Notes under the pieces: generated by a model
Databases searched by the model: none
What the model was told of the DNA's origin: nothing
The model's input: the letters and a program-made list of their open reading frames with translations, nothing else
Made by a program: the position numbers and the translations under genes
In this document: positions 32,546 to 42,930 of the stretch, in pieces
Position numbering within the stretch: the stretch's first letter is position 1
Layout of the letters: each line of letters begins with the position of its first letter
NCBI GenBank assembly: GCA_947646735.1
Contig: CANTFK010000818.1
Location: forward strand, 1-64,000
Reading direction: 5' to 3'
Origin: Peronospora farinosa
Taxonomy: Eukaryota; Oomycota; Peronosporomycetes; Peronosporales; Peronosporaceae
DNA: 64,000 nt

Positions 32546-33556
32546 GGACGTGCGGCCGGTACAGCACCCTCATGATGGGCGTCCACTACTTGCACCGATA
32601 ATGGGGCTGGCGCACGGCACTCTGCCGCGCGATGTCCTGGCTTGAGACAACGAAAGCAAACCATTGGACGCCCGGTGCGAGCGTCACCTTTATGATGAAA
32701 GACACGTCGCCGGTCACCCGACGACTCAATCACGTCGATCTCCATAGGTTCTGGACCAGAAGGCCGGGGAACGCTGACGACCGAGGGTTTGGCATATGCC
32801 TTTGTGACCCTAAAGTCTTCACGGAGTGCGATGGCGAATGCCTCCTCCAATGTGGCAGGCTCGGCGCGCTCCAGCGATAAGCGGGTCTGCCCCTCACGCA
32901 TACCATCCACAAAGACATTCACCTGTGTGTACATGTCCATGGGGTGCGTGATAATACACGACGCCAGATGCCTAGCCATCTGTACGTAGTCGCGCATCGC
33001 CATTTTACCCTGTCGCATCGACAGGAATCTTGATCGCACCAGTTTCTCCTCTTGTGGTGGCTCGAAGGCAAGACGGAGATCGTCCTGGATGGTATCCAAG
33101 GTGGGAAATGCGTGCTCGTCCACAACGAGTTTACCAAGGGCCCACTCCTTGGCCTTCCCGGTGAGGCGGGAAAGAAGAAAGTTGACCTTCGCCTGTGGAG
33201 CCTCAAGAAGTCTCGAGGCGATGGCGATATCAACTTCTCGGAACCACCGGTTCAGCGATAACCGGTCCTTACCTTCTCCAGAGTAGGAGGAGGTTTATCT
33301 TCACGGCCTCATTACGTGAAGGGCGCGAGGGAGTTAAGCCTCGCCGGTTGGATTCGGCGAGCTCGCGTGCCATAAACTCATGTATGGCGAGACGTTGCGC
33401 GTCAGGGGTCGCTGATCTCATCAGCGACGCGACGAATGCCTCTCCCGATATCGCCGCGAGGCGATTAAGGGCATCCCACTCAACACCAGTAAGATGGGGG
33501 AAGGTCGCGTGCTCCAGAAATAAATCTGGAGCGTCAAAGTACGACGATTCGCTCAT
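32524..33556 (-). pseudogene. Gypsy B Gag (frameshifted)
   Basis: Starts [19 protein letters not shown] at 33556 and shares the core [20 protein letters not shown] with B'. Compared with B', bases are missing near 33288, so the first frame ends at 33269. The rest (33123-32524 and upstream) continues in the other frame to a complete zinc knuckle [14 protein letters not shown]. This copy cannot make full Gag without the missing bases. Confidence 0.85.
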
Positions 33557-33587
33557 GGCATAGGAAGGACTACAAAGTGCTACCGGG

Positions 33588-33928
33588 TGTAACGGGGCTA
33601 GAACGTACCGTCACTAGCTTACACGCGCGCTCGAGGAAGACTCAAGCCCAAGTATTAGGTATTAAGTAAGTTTAACTCTGATTTTTTGTTTGTTTTAATT
33701 CGTACTAATTACGAAGATTTTAGTCGTAATAAATACGAGAGTGTTCCCGCCTTTCGGGAACCACACAATTTCAGGTTGATTTATCATTGGTCCATATTGG
33801 GGACTTTAGGCCCAATAATAAACCAATAATAAATTACCACGCTGTGCCCGCTATTCGGGCCCAGCACCTGCCTACATATGTAATTGTTTATTTGTGTTAA
33901 TGCTATATGTGTAATGTAGCCCATTACA
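33588..33928 (-). repeat. Gypsy B 5' LTR
   Basis: 341 bp, partner of 26282-26622. The primer site follows on the minus strand (GGTAGCACTT at 33584-33575). Confidence 0.92.
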
Positions 33929-34846
33929 CTAGGCGTCGTCAACAGGTTTCTTGGTTTACGAATCGAATTGAACGACGTGATAGGATACGCTCTGGACCAA
34001 GAAGTCATGATCGACCTCCTGTTGAAGGAGTTCGGACTGAATTCAGCTAATGGGGTGAGGACCCCAATCGGGGACGAGTGCAATGCAGAAGACGAGTACA
34101 CTGTGGAATGCCTTCCTGCGAAGAGTGCAAAGGGCTAGCCAAGTGTGAAGTTGTTCCAGTCGCTGGTTGGGAGCCTGTTGTGGATAGCAAGGCGCACGCG
34201 TCATGATATCTTCTTTGCTGTTCACAAGGAAACTAGGCAGACACACAAGCCTACGACAAAGGACTGGAAGATCGCAAAACGTATTGCAAGAAACTTGAAG
34301 ATGTCGAAGGGCTTGAAGTTGCACCTCAATGGTGTCGGAACTACATCCAATGATGTTCGGGTCGAATGCTGGAGCGATGCCGATTTCGCTGCCGACAAGT
34401 CTGATCGCAAGTCATTCTCTGGTTGTGTATTCACTATGGACGGAGCCGTCGTGATGTGGACGTGCAAAAAGCAGTCCGGGGTGTCGTTGAGCACGATGGA
34501 AGCGGAGTTCATCTCTGCGTCACAAGCGGGACGTGAATTGCTGGGTCTACGGGAACTACTCGGCGAATTGAAGCTGAAGATAAGCGAGCCCATGCCGATG
34601 TGGGTTGACAACCAAGCGGCAATCAAGCAACTCGAGTCCGAGAAGTGTACCTCAAGCGCGAAGCATGTGGACATCCGTTTCGAGTTCATACTCCACCTTG
34701 TGCGTGAAGGTGTCGTGCAACCAAGACTTATGAAGTCTGAGGACATGATGGCGGACATGTTGACCAAGGCGTTACCAACACCAAGAATATAAGACCTGCG
34801 AACGATGTTCAAGTTGAAGAATATCCAGGATGAAGTCGAGGAGGAG
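33929..34846 (+). pseudogene. Copia RT end and RNase H
   Basis: Continues the copia RT cut at 26281: NRFLGLRIELNDVIGYALDQ, then a stop at 34136, then an open frame (34145-34792) with KLFQSLVGSLLWIARRTRHD, VECWSDADFAADKSDRKS, VSLSTMEAEFISASQAGREL (RNase H acidic residues), KHVDIRFEFILH and DMLTKALPTPR. This is the normal C-terminus of copia pol. A purine tract GAGGAGGAG (34838-34846) precedes the right LTR. Confidence 0.88.
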
Positions 34847-34992
34847 TGTTAAAAACGATCGTTTTTTGACAGGTTGCAAGGTGTTGAAGGCAAGGGCTAT
34901 ACCCTGTGCCCGGTAAGTTGCGACCGCACCCGAATTGGCTAATGTTGTGACATCTTAACATATGTGGCGAAGCGGGATAGACGAAGACTACA
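34847..34992 (+). repeat. Right copia LTR, first part
   Basis: 146 bp matching 14219 onward with 2 differences. It is cut by gypsy C after CTACA and resumes at 42795. Confidence 0.9.
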
Positions 34993-35598
34993 GACTAGAC
35001 GGGCACTTCTATGAAGTTGCCTCGTACTACGAGCACACACCTTATGCACAAGCGAGGAAGCGGTTATACCGTCTTACCTTCGCGTGCGAGGGTGGTTGGG
35101 AGGTTGGTCGACTGCTTAAGCAGTCGTACCACCAGTTGCCTCTCGCTAAAGCAAGAGTGCAACGAACTTCTTAACACTTAGAACACCGACGTCACGCAGA
35201 AGTCTTTCAACTTCTCGTGCGTGGTGTTTCTGTTTAAGCAAATTCAAGACTGAGATATATTTAATTAATTATAACTAAATATATGTTTAACTACTGATTG
35301 GCTATATATATATATATATATAGATCGGATACGCGACTCTTTAGAAGCGTATCCTGTTGCATGATCTTAAATCTAGATTTAAGATCGCAACTGACGTCCT
35401 TCTGAGACGTCGTGATGCCTAGCTTCAACTAGCGTCATCCCTTCTCATGTGAATCCATCAATGGATATCACATTCACGAGGGTGGATCACATTTGTGTGT
35501 CGCACCCAAGTGACTGGTCAAAAGTAATCATGGATACTTTTAGACCAAACATTAAGTATATTACTTAATGTTTACGTGTAACTAGGTACCCTGTTACA
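34993..35598 (-). repeat. Gypsy C 3' LTR
   Basis: About 606 bp with a (TA)n microsatellite near 35306 and hairpins such as GGATACGC/GCGTATCC and the palindrome CTTAAATCTAGATTTAAG. A solo copy of the same LTR is at 49614. Confidence 0.9.
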
Positions 35599-35703
35599 CC
35601 ATTCCCGTTTTAGAACGATTTTTACATTTTATAAAACATCGCCTAAGAGACAGAGATACTGGCGAGCCGTTTATAAACGCGCCGCTTTAGTCTTTCAGTA
35701 CTC

Positions 35704-37148
35704 ATGCCACCGAAACGTGGTAAGGCTGATGGGTCGCCTGCAAAGGCACCCATGCAGTCCAGCACTAAGCGCACGCGCCGCGATTTATCGCAGCCGTCGC
35801 AAAGTGCGTCAGGCACTGGGGTGGATCTTCCATCTTACGATAATGTGGATGAAGATCCATCTCTCATTGTTGACTACAATGAGACCACACCACTGCCATC
35901 ACCCTAAAGTGGCGATGAGCATAGTGCATTGATGGGACATATGTCCCCATCATTTGAGGCACCCGTCCTTGAGGAAGCTTCTATGCTTCCTGCAAGTGAA
36001 GGTAAGGCCTCGTCGCCTGCGTCTACGAGCGCAGCGACTAAGACTGAGCGCGCTACTTCGAAAGGAGTAGTCGCGACTCAATCAGATGTGACTCCTCATG
36101 CTGATGTCTTGACAATCCATAATGGATAGTCAGACTCAGGTGAGTGTTGCTTAAAGCTCCACCAAGTACACCTTCGGCCTCACTAGCCCGCCGTCGCGAG
36201 GGCGGCTACGTGAGTGGTGGCTTGCAACCAATGCCACCTCCATCTGAGTGGATGCACCTAGATGGGTCTAGCGCATCGCTTTTGCAGCGTGCCACTATAG
36301 ACGCTCATAAATTCTATAGCGTCTTTCCTTTGTGGAAAAAGCAGGGCAAAGCACTTGGTCGTGCTTTCCCAATTCCAGTCGTGCTGCGTTCTAACGAAAC
36401 ATCCGACGACTATGAAGCTGAACTTCGGCGCCGTGTTACCTTGCATGAAGATGCAACGAAACAGCGGTCGCAGCGAATCAGCTTCGCCATGAAGCGTGCG
36501 CATGAAATTATGGGCGGTAAGCGACCCCCAATTAATTCTCGCCACGCTTCTTCTGCTAGTCCTTCCGGACCTAGCAGAAAGAAGACAGCTGGTGCTGCTT
36601 CACATAAGCAGCCACCAGCCCAGGCACGTCAACGCGCAAAGCGTCCACAGGCTCCCACGAGTCAAAGCTCGTTGGGTAACCCTTCCACTGGACAAGGATT
36701 TGGAGCTTTCGCTTTACAAACCGGTGGGCCAACAGCCTTCCAACAAGGAAGCGCGTGTTCCCTTCCGTGTCCATCAACACAGGTGGCGCCCGATAGGAGC
36801 GGCGATTAAGCCCACCTAATCGCGGCTGCCTACCCTGCTGCTGTTCAGTCGCAGGCTGAGTCTGCTGCGCTGAAGAGACAGGTGACAGATCTCGAGAGCC
36901 AAGTCTCGCGACTGACTTTGGATCTGCGCGATGTGAGGACGAGGGACCGTCAGAGGTATGACCGCCTGAAGATCCGTTTGGACATCTTAGAGCGACTGGT
37001 GATGAGAGACCCGCGTCAAGCGCGGAGTCCTCCTCGATCGCCGAGTCCTCTATCGCCTCGTTCGTATACGAGGAGCCTCTCGGCTTCCTCGTCGCCCGAT
37101 CGGTCGCGACGCTCGACTCACAGTCGGCGTCACCATCGGTCTCGTTAG
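35704..37148 (+). pseudogene. Gypsy C antisense gene with coiled-coil and Arg/Ser-rich tail
   Basis: Plus-strand frame starting about 105 bp inside the 3' LTR: MPPKRGKADGSPAKAP, then DPSLIVDYNETTP (compare DPELIVDYSGE in gypsy A). An in-frame TAA at 35905 is followed by the same frame to 36129. After a shift the reading continues at 36144 with ATIDAHKFYSVFPLWKKQGK, LGRAFPIPVVLRSNETSDDY and RRRVTLHEDATKQRSQR. After one in-frame TAA at 36807 come a coiled coil (LESQVSRLTLDLRDVR) and an SR-type tail (RSPPRSPSPLSPRSYTRS), ending at 37148. It overlaps the chromodomain frame on the other strand. Unknown function, damaged copy. Confidence 0.55.
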
Positions 37149-37263
37149 ACCGATGCGGATATGTGATCTCTTCTGGATCAACATACCGTTTCAGACGACC
37201 CACGTAAAATACGGGGTACGTCTTCATATACGGTGGGAGTGAGCCTATAATTGAGTTCTCCAC
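36571..37263 (-). pseudogene. Gypsy C linker and chromodomain
   Basis: Starts in the integrase end motif YPVFYVGRLKRYVDPEE, then a Ser/Asp-rich linker, then the chromodomain (GNTRFLVGRLLAHRFVKRKL, ILVQWKGYPTSFDSWEP). The integrase GPY/F module that should precede it is missing, so a deletion joins the core to this part. Confidence 0.8.
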
Positions 37264-38416
37264 CCTGTTTTATTGTTTTTGCGACCATGCTGTTATATCC
37301 CCCACCAGTGTCACTAGGGCAACCTTGGCCCTTTTTGGCATTCGCACCGAGCGAAGGTAGAGGCCCTCCCCCACTAAGACTCGGGCTGCGTACAAACGAT
37401 ACTGGCGTTCGAGGATGACGCATTCCGTTAATGTAAAACGGTGTTTCACCCGTACTGGCGTGAACACTATTATTTATAGCGAACTCCACAAGTGGCAATT
37501 GCTTGCTCCATCTTTTAGAAGCCGCTACTGTACGCAACACATCCGCCACGACTCGATTGGACCGTTCTGTTTGGCCATCAGTTTGGGGATGATTAGCAGT
37601 TGACATGTAAAGATTGCTTCCCAGCAACTCAAACACATGTCGCCAAAAACCCGACGTAAAACGCGGATCCCGGTCCGATACTATGTACTCGGGCATCCCG
37701 TGTAGTCGATACACGTGATCCAGAAAGAAGAGGGCAGCCTCTTTTCCTGAGATCTTGGTGCTACATGGTGCCAAATGCACCATCTTGCTCAGTCTGTCTA
37801 CAAAGACGACGAGCCCCGTCCTGCCTTTATGGTCAGGCGGTAAGCCAAAAATGAAGTCCAAACTGACCGACTTCCAACATTCAGTTGGAATCGGCAGTGG
37901 CTTCAGTGGCGCACTGTTTGAAGGTGCAGGCTTTATGCGCTGACACTCTTCACAAAAGCGAATGTAGTTGGCCACCCACCGATACAGGTGGGGCCACCAA
38001 AATTCCTCTGACACTCGTAAGAATGTCTTTTCACGGCCCAGATGCCCACTAGATGGCGCATCATGGCACTCGTGAAGTATCATCAGCTTGAGATCTGTGT
38101 CATGAGGGACATAGATTCTCAAGGGATCACAGGGTGACAGTTGATGCCATAACAGGCCATCACTGTAACTAAAGCGATTTAGTTTCGCTTTGAGGTGCGA
38201 CGGAAGGGTAACCTTTCGTCCACCAAAATGATCCAACAGCAGGCGACAATGTTCTTCCTGCCTGTAACACTCCTTGATATCGGAGGCCATTGAGCTCGTC
38301 ACATGGTAGGCCTTCATGGCTGCCAATGTTGACGACTCAACTTGTGCTTTCGCACGTGACACACTATCTTGGTGGCTTGTCTCGAAGTCTGGTCTGCGCG
38401 ATAACGCGTCAGCCAA
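37178..38416 (-). pseudogene. Gypsy C RNase H end and integrase core
   Basis: MADALSRRPDFETSHQ, zinc region HDAPSSGHLGREKTFL...CEECQRIK, catalytic contexts SLDFIFGLPPDHKGRTG, VSDRDPRFTSGFW and QTDGQTERSNRVVAD. After TPFYINGMRHPRTPVSF the frame becomes unrelated, with the GPY/F module absent. Confidence 0.85.
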
Positions 38417-38472
38417 GACATTCGACTTACCCGGCTTATATTCAACTTTGAAATTAAATTCAGAGAAGAATG

Positions 38473-39128
38473 TTAGCCATCTTTTGCCATTCTCGGCGAG
38501 AGGTGCGGTGAATTTATAGCGGTCCGCAGTGATGCGTGATCCGTATAAACCACAAAAAGTTCGGTGCCCAAGAGGTGCACACGAAACTTTACAAGGGCAT
38601 ACTTAATTGAAAGTATCTCCTTGTCATGCACAGGGTAATTCAGCTCGGCAGCTTTTAAAAGCCGAGACTGATACGAAATGACACGGTCAACGCCGTTGTT
38701 ATCCTTCTGCATGAGCGCGCTGCCGATTGCAAAATTTCTTGCATCGCAGACGACGCTAAAGGGCTATCCGCGTCTGGCAATGCGAAGACCGGTGCCTCTA
38801 CAAGAGATTGCTTCACTGAAGTGAACGCATCTACTTGCTCCTTTGACCAAGTCCATTCTGTATCCTTTTTAAAAGATCAGACAATGGCTTAGTCTGATCC
38901 GCATAATTCTTGCTGTACTTATGCAAGTAATTAGCGAGCCCAAGGAATTGGCGCAGATCCTTCACATGTACGTGGGACTGGCCATTCCTTTACAGCCTTT
39001 ACTTTTTCTGGGTCTGCTCGTACACCATGTGCACCTACGATGCAGCCCAGCACAGGTATCTCGGGGACCCCTATGACGCACTTTTGCAAGTTCACGTATA
39101 ATTGGGCGTCACCCAGAGTCTGCAACAC
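38473..39128 (-). pseudogene. Gypsy C RT end and RNase H pieces
   Basis: Two frames: 39128-38931 (LYVNLQKCVIGVPEIPVLGC) and 38712-38473 (NYPVHDKEILSIKYALVKFR, YTDHASLRTAINSPHLSPRM). Small deletions around 38765 and 38870 and a shift near 38485 break continuity. Confidence 0.8.
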
Positions 39129-39163
39129 AGCGTCTAAATGACGCTTGTGCGACTCTATCGCGC

Positions 39164-39562
39164 TCAGCCGTCCTCCACCCTACTATGCACAAATACATCG
39201 TCAAAGTAATGGGGCGCGTAGGCACAGTGCTGACGCATCACGTGAGCCACCACTCGGTTGAATGTTGCCGGATCATTTTTCAACCCTTGTGGCATCACAA
39301 GCCACTCCCACATCATACCGCTTGAGTGATTACTGGCGTTTTGACTGATCTGAAGGATGGCTACTATCAAGTTCTTATCAGTATTTCTCATGAGAACCTG
39401 ATCGTAGCCATCCTTCAGATCCAACGCGGAAAAGATAGTTGACTTTCCCATGGAATTCAACAAGACATCTTTCCGCGGGACCGGCGTTGGAGCCGGAATG
39501 GTGGCCGTGTTCAGCTTATCATAAGCATGAACTACGCACCATCCATTTGTTGCTTTACGCAC
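39164..39562 (-). pseudogene. Gypsy C RT core with fold-back insertion
   Basis: MRKATNGWCVVHAYDKLNTA, TIFSALDLKDGYDQVLM, then unrelated residues from an inverted copy (39347-39421) in place of the usual AVSTPSGM region, then MMWEWLVMPQGLKNDPATFN and YFDDVFVHS. See the finding on the inverted duplication. Confidence 0.8.
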
Positions 39563-41057
39563 ACAGAAGGTCGGGCTGCAATGAGGCGACTTGCTCTCAC
39601 GTACATGTCCCGCCTTAGTTTGCTTGTCGAAGACTCATCGATGTAATCGACTTGTTCCTTCGGCAACAGCCACTGCCTGGTCACACAATATTTGGTGTTA
39701 GGATACAGGTCAGTCTCGCGCCTGATGCCCCTATCGGCCGGTAGGCGGATCAGCACTTCTGCTGGAAACACATCACGGTGTTTCCACAGAACATCATAGA
39801 ACGGGCTGTCCTTCAAGGCATCCCAGCCTTGAGCAGCGAACCGTTTCTTTTTGTCGGTCTCCAAGACGCTCTCATCCATTGTGTACGACGAGCAACAGTC
39901 CACCACGTTCTCTTCTGGAACTGGTGCGACTATCTCGTGGATGTTTCCTTCCTTTAGTTCGGACAGGAACAGATCCCACGTCATCTCCGAGAGATTTACT
40001 ATCTCCTCGGCAGATGCCAAGACAAGTTGGAGCACCTCAACTGAGGATGCCTCCGGCATTTTGTCTTCGACGGCCTCGAACAACTCGTTCGTAGGTCCGT
40101 CCTCTTGGATCGAGACTGATCCAAGGTTCACTCGTTTCGACGTGCCCTTGATCGTCTTAATACGTCTGGTGCTCGTTCTTCGAGTCACCACGACCTTTGA
40201 CCTGGAGGAAGGTGTCGTTGCTATCTCAACTAACGCACTCCTTCCAACCGCACCAGGCTCTTGGCTCTGTGCCGGTTTTTGTGGCGCTTGACTTGCTGTC
40301 AGCCTACCATCAACTGCCACAGGCTCTCGGCTCTGTGCAGGACTATTGGACGCATGACTACCTGTCATCGCCCCATTCACTACACCAGTCTTTTCGACCT
40401 GGGTAGGAATATGTGTCACCTGGCTTTCCGCCAGTGCACTCACAACTACACCACTACTTTCGAGCTGGGTAGTTCCTGGTGTCGATTGACCTGCCGCCAT
40501 CGCACCCTCGACTGTGTTGGACATAGCATCAATCACATAAGCCTCTCGCAAGAGCACATCCTTTCCGGTGTCTTGCGTAGAGCTAGCGACTGTGCGTGTA
40601 CGCCAGTCTATCCATGGTTGGTGTTTAGCCAACCAAGGCATGCCTAGGATGAGGTCGTACGGACTCTCCATACCTAGCACTGTGAACTTCTCTTTACAAG
40701 AGAAGTCACTGAAACTGAAGGCGAGTTTGACTTGAACTCCCTCCGGTTTGACGAGCGCGCCGTTCGCTAAACGAACGATCGCCTCTTCTCGCTTGCCATC
40801 CTGGCAAAGCGACTCATAACTCGCCGGTCTCTTTTTTAGAGCCGCGAGTTTCACAAAGTTTTGTGATGCACCCGAATCCACGAGAAGGGTCATCACTTGG
40901 TCATAGCCTCGTACTCGAGCGCTATAGACCAAAAGGGTTGAGGTCCGACCTTTCGGAACCTCAGGGACTATGCTACCCATTTGTTCGATCACTCTGAACT
41001 TAGGGGTAGCTTCAGAGTCCGCGACAGTAGGGCATCCCGCCCCTACTGCGCTCCCGC
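39532..41057 (-). pseudogene. Gypsy C protease and linker
   Basis: -1 frame relative to gag. The protease site is LLVDSGASQNFVK, with [18 protein letters not shown]. The linker holds loose repeats (SQAPQKPAQSQEP, SHASNSPAQSREP). The RT N-terminus [20 protein letters not shown] follows. The frame is lost near 39560. Confidence 0.8.
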
Positions 41058-41064
41058 ATTTCCC
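41025..41064 (-). promoter_or_regulatory. Gypsy C -1 frameshift signal
   Basis: On the minus strand: G-GGA-AAT (41064-41058) in gag phase, 9-nt spacer, hairpin arms CAGTAGGG (41048-41041) and CCCTACTG (41032-41025). The gag stop TAG lies in the first arm. Different heptamer, same architecture as A and B. Confidence 0.72.
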
Positions 41065-42125
41065 GACCCATCTTGGGCAGGTGCTGAACCCGTTCGTCGT
41101 GTAAGCTTATACTTCGAACCACCCTTCGGGTAGGGAGACCTTTTGCTGGCTGCCTTAGCACCAGCAGCTACTTTGGCATAGCAGCGAGCCATCATATGGC
41201 CTCGCTTGTCGCACTTGTAGCAGATGACATCTGCATTGCCTAACTCCATAGGAGTGGCATCAGACCTCTCGGACGACGGCCTGTAATAGGCTGTCGCCGA
41301 GGCGCTGTTGTAGGATTGCTCCTTAACTAAGGCAATGTCAATTGCCTCTTCTATCGTCGCTGGCACCTTTCTGAAAAGGGCCTGACGCGATGGGCCATGC
41401 CTAAGTTCATTCATGAACGTGGCTACCTTGATACGCTCTAGTATCGGTTCCCCATTGATGGACGCCGACAGCGAACGCATCTCCTGCACAAACTCTTGCA
41501 GAGAGCGTTTCGCTTGTCGTGCTCAAAAGAAGCGCGCCATAAGCAACACTTCGTTGTTAGGCGGCTGATACATGGCGCGAATCTTTGACTTAAAGATCGC
41601 CCATGATGGAAATGCATCAGCATTAGCCATCAGCGCAGAGTATGCCCACTCTGACGCTTTGCCACGCAAGTTGGATATGGCATACGACACCATTCCGGTG
41701 TCGTCTTCGATGAGCTGCGCCACTCCACATTGCTCCACTGCTAATAGCCAGTTAACAATCGTGTGAGGGCTAGTTCCATCGAACTTCGGAGGGTCCATCC
41801 GAATGAGCCTCGGTTGAGCAGGCCGGGCAGAGAGCGTCTCAACAGTCCTGTTGAGCGCCTCATTACGTGCCTGCTCAAGCCTAAGCTCATCCTGAGTCTT
41901 AGTGATGGACTCAGCGGTGGCTTGGCTGTTTACCTCGGACGCGTTTCTACGCTGTCCGAGCACAAACGCCTCAAATTGTTCCAACTGAGCAACATGTTGC
42001 TCAGGAGGACGGTGCAAGAGGTTGACCAGGGCTTGTTCACCAAGTCCCTGCGCCATATGCTCTGCCAACTCCCTATGATGTTGGGAGAGGTGAGAGAATT
42101 CACTCCAGTCCATATTAAGGACCAT
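41043..42125 (-). pseudogene. Gypsy C Gag with one in-frame stop
   Basis: Probable start MVLNMDWSEFSHLSQHHREL at 42125. The core includes HTIVNWLLAVEQCGVAQLIE and SEWAYSALMANADAFPSW, then a TGA (41523-41525) inside MARFF*ARQAKRSLQEF. The same frame continues to a zinc knuckle CYKCDKRGHMMARC and ends NAGAQ at TAG in the frameshift hairpin. One nonsense change is the only visible break. Confidence 0.82.
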
Positions 42126-42186
42126 CTTAACCGCACGCACGCTCAGAGAGACGGGTCGTGGGGGAAGAACTACTAGTGCTACCAAG

Positions 42187-42789
42187 TGTAGACGGGCACT
42201 TCTATGAAGTTGCCTCGTACTACGAGCACACACCTTATGCACAAGCGAGGAAGCGGTTATACCGTCTTACCTTCGCGTGCGAGGGTGGTTGGGAGGTTGG
42301 TCGACTGCTTAAGCAGTCGTACCACCAGTTGCCTCTCGCTTAAGCAAGAGTGCAACGAACTTCTTAACACTTAGAACTCCGACGTCACGCAGAAGTCTTT
42401 CAACTTCTCGTGCGTGGTGTTTCTGTTTAAGCAAATTCAAGACTGAGATATATTTAATTAATTATAACTAAATATATGTTTAACTACTGATTGGCTATAT
42501 ATATATATATATAGATCGGATACGCGACTCTTTAGAAGCGTATCCTGTCGCATGATCTTAAATCTAGATTTAAGATCGCAACTGACGTCCTTCTGAGACG
42601 TCGTGATGCCTAGCTTCAACTAGCGTCATCCCTTCTCATGTGAATCCATCAATGGATATCACATTCACGAGGGTGGATCACATTTGTGTGTCGCACCCAA
42701 GTGACTGGTCAAAAGTAATCATGGATACTTTTAGACCAAACATTAAGTATATTACTTAATGTTTACGTGTAACTAGGTACCCTGTTACA
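42187..42789 (-). repeat. Gypsy C 5' LTR
   Basis: 603 bp. In element orientation it begins TGTAACAGGG and ends GTCTACA. The primer site TGGTAGCACT lies on the minus strand at 42184-42175. Confidence 0.9.
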
Positions 42790-42794
42790 CTACA

Positions 42795-42930
42795 GACTAG
42801 ACATGGTATAGTCGCAGTTGACTCTATCGTACATGTTAAAGCACTAGCGAAGGAGAGTAGTTAATGCTAAATATATTTTACTTCTACCTCTACGTGCTCA
42901 AGTACACCACTACTTCACTCCACTCTTACA
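42795..42930 (+). repeat. Right copia LTR, second part
   Basis: 136 bp ending CACTCTTACA, followed by the GCTGT duplication. Three differences from the left LTR. Confidence 0.9.

Larger units (their letters stand above)
26282..33928 (-). mobile_element. Gypsy B: chromodomain Ty3/gypsy element
   Basis: 7.65 kb inserted in the copia RT, target duplication CTAGG (26277-26281 and 33929-33933). Gag-pol runs on the minus strand from the right LTR; the antisense gene runs on the plus strand from the left LTR. LTRs are 341 bp each with about 7 differences by eye. Gag and pol carry several lesions, one of which is shared with the second copy B' at 58432. Confidence 0.93.
34993..42789 (-). mobile_element. 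Gypsy C: chromodomain Ty3/gypsy element, decayed
   Basis: 7.8 kb inside the right copia LTR, target duplication CTACA (34988-34992, 42790-42794). Gag-pol is on the minus strand, the antisense gene on the plus strand. LTRs of about 606 and 603 bp differ by about three substitutions plus TA-repeat length. At the left edge the terminal TG is replaced by GAC, merging with host CTAGAC. RT and integrase carry internal deletions, a fold-back insertion and frameshifts. Confidence 0.9.
14219..42930 (+). mobile_element. Nested Ty1/copia element carrying three gypsy elements
   Basis: A copia element flanked by the 5-bp duplication GCTGT (14214-14218 and 42931-42935). Its own parts are: left LTR 14219-14500, gag start 14501-14787, gag to RT 22967-26281, RT end and RNase H 33929-34846, right LTR 34847-34992 plus 42795-42930. 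Gypsy A, B and C are inserted at 14788, 26282 and 34993. With them removed the parts join in order. The LTRs are 282 bp each and differ at 5 positions by eye. Its coding frame is broken at many places outside the insertions. Confidence 0.9.

Noticed and set aside
32286..33286. Plus-strand ORFs opposite gypsy B gag (and their mirror in B')
   Set aside because: They are conserved only because gag is conserved; no motif, no own start context, short.
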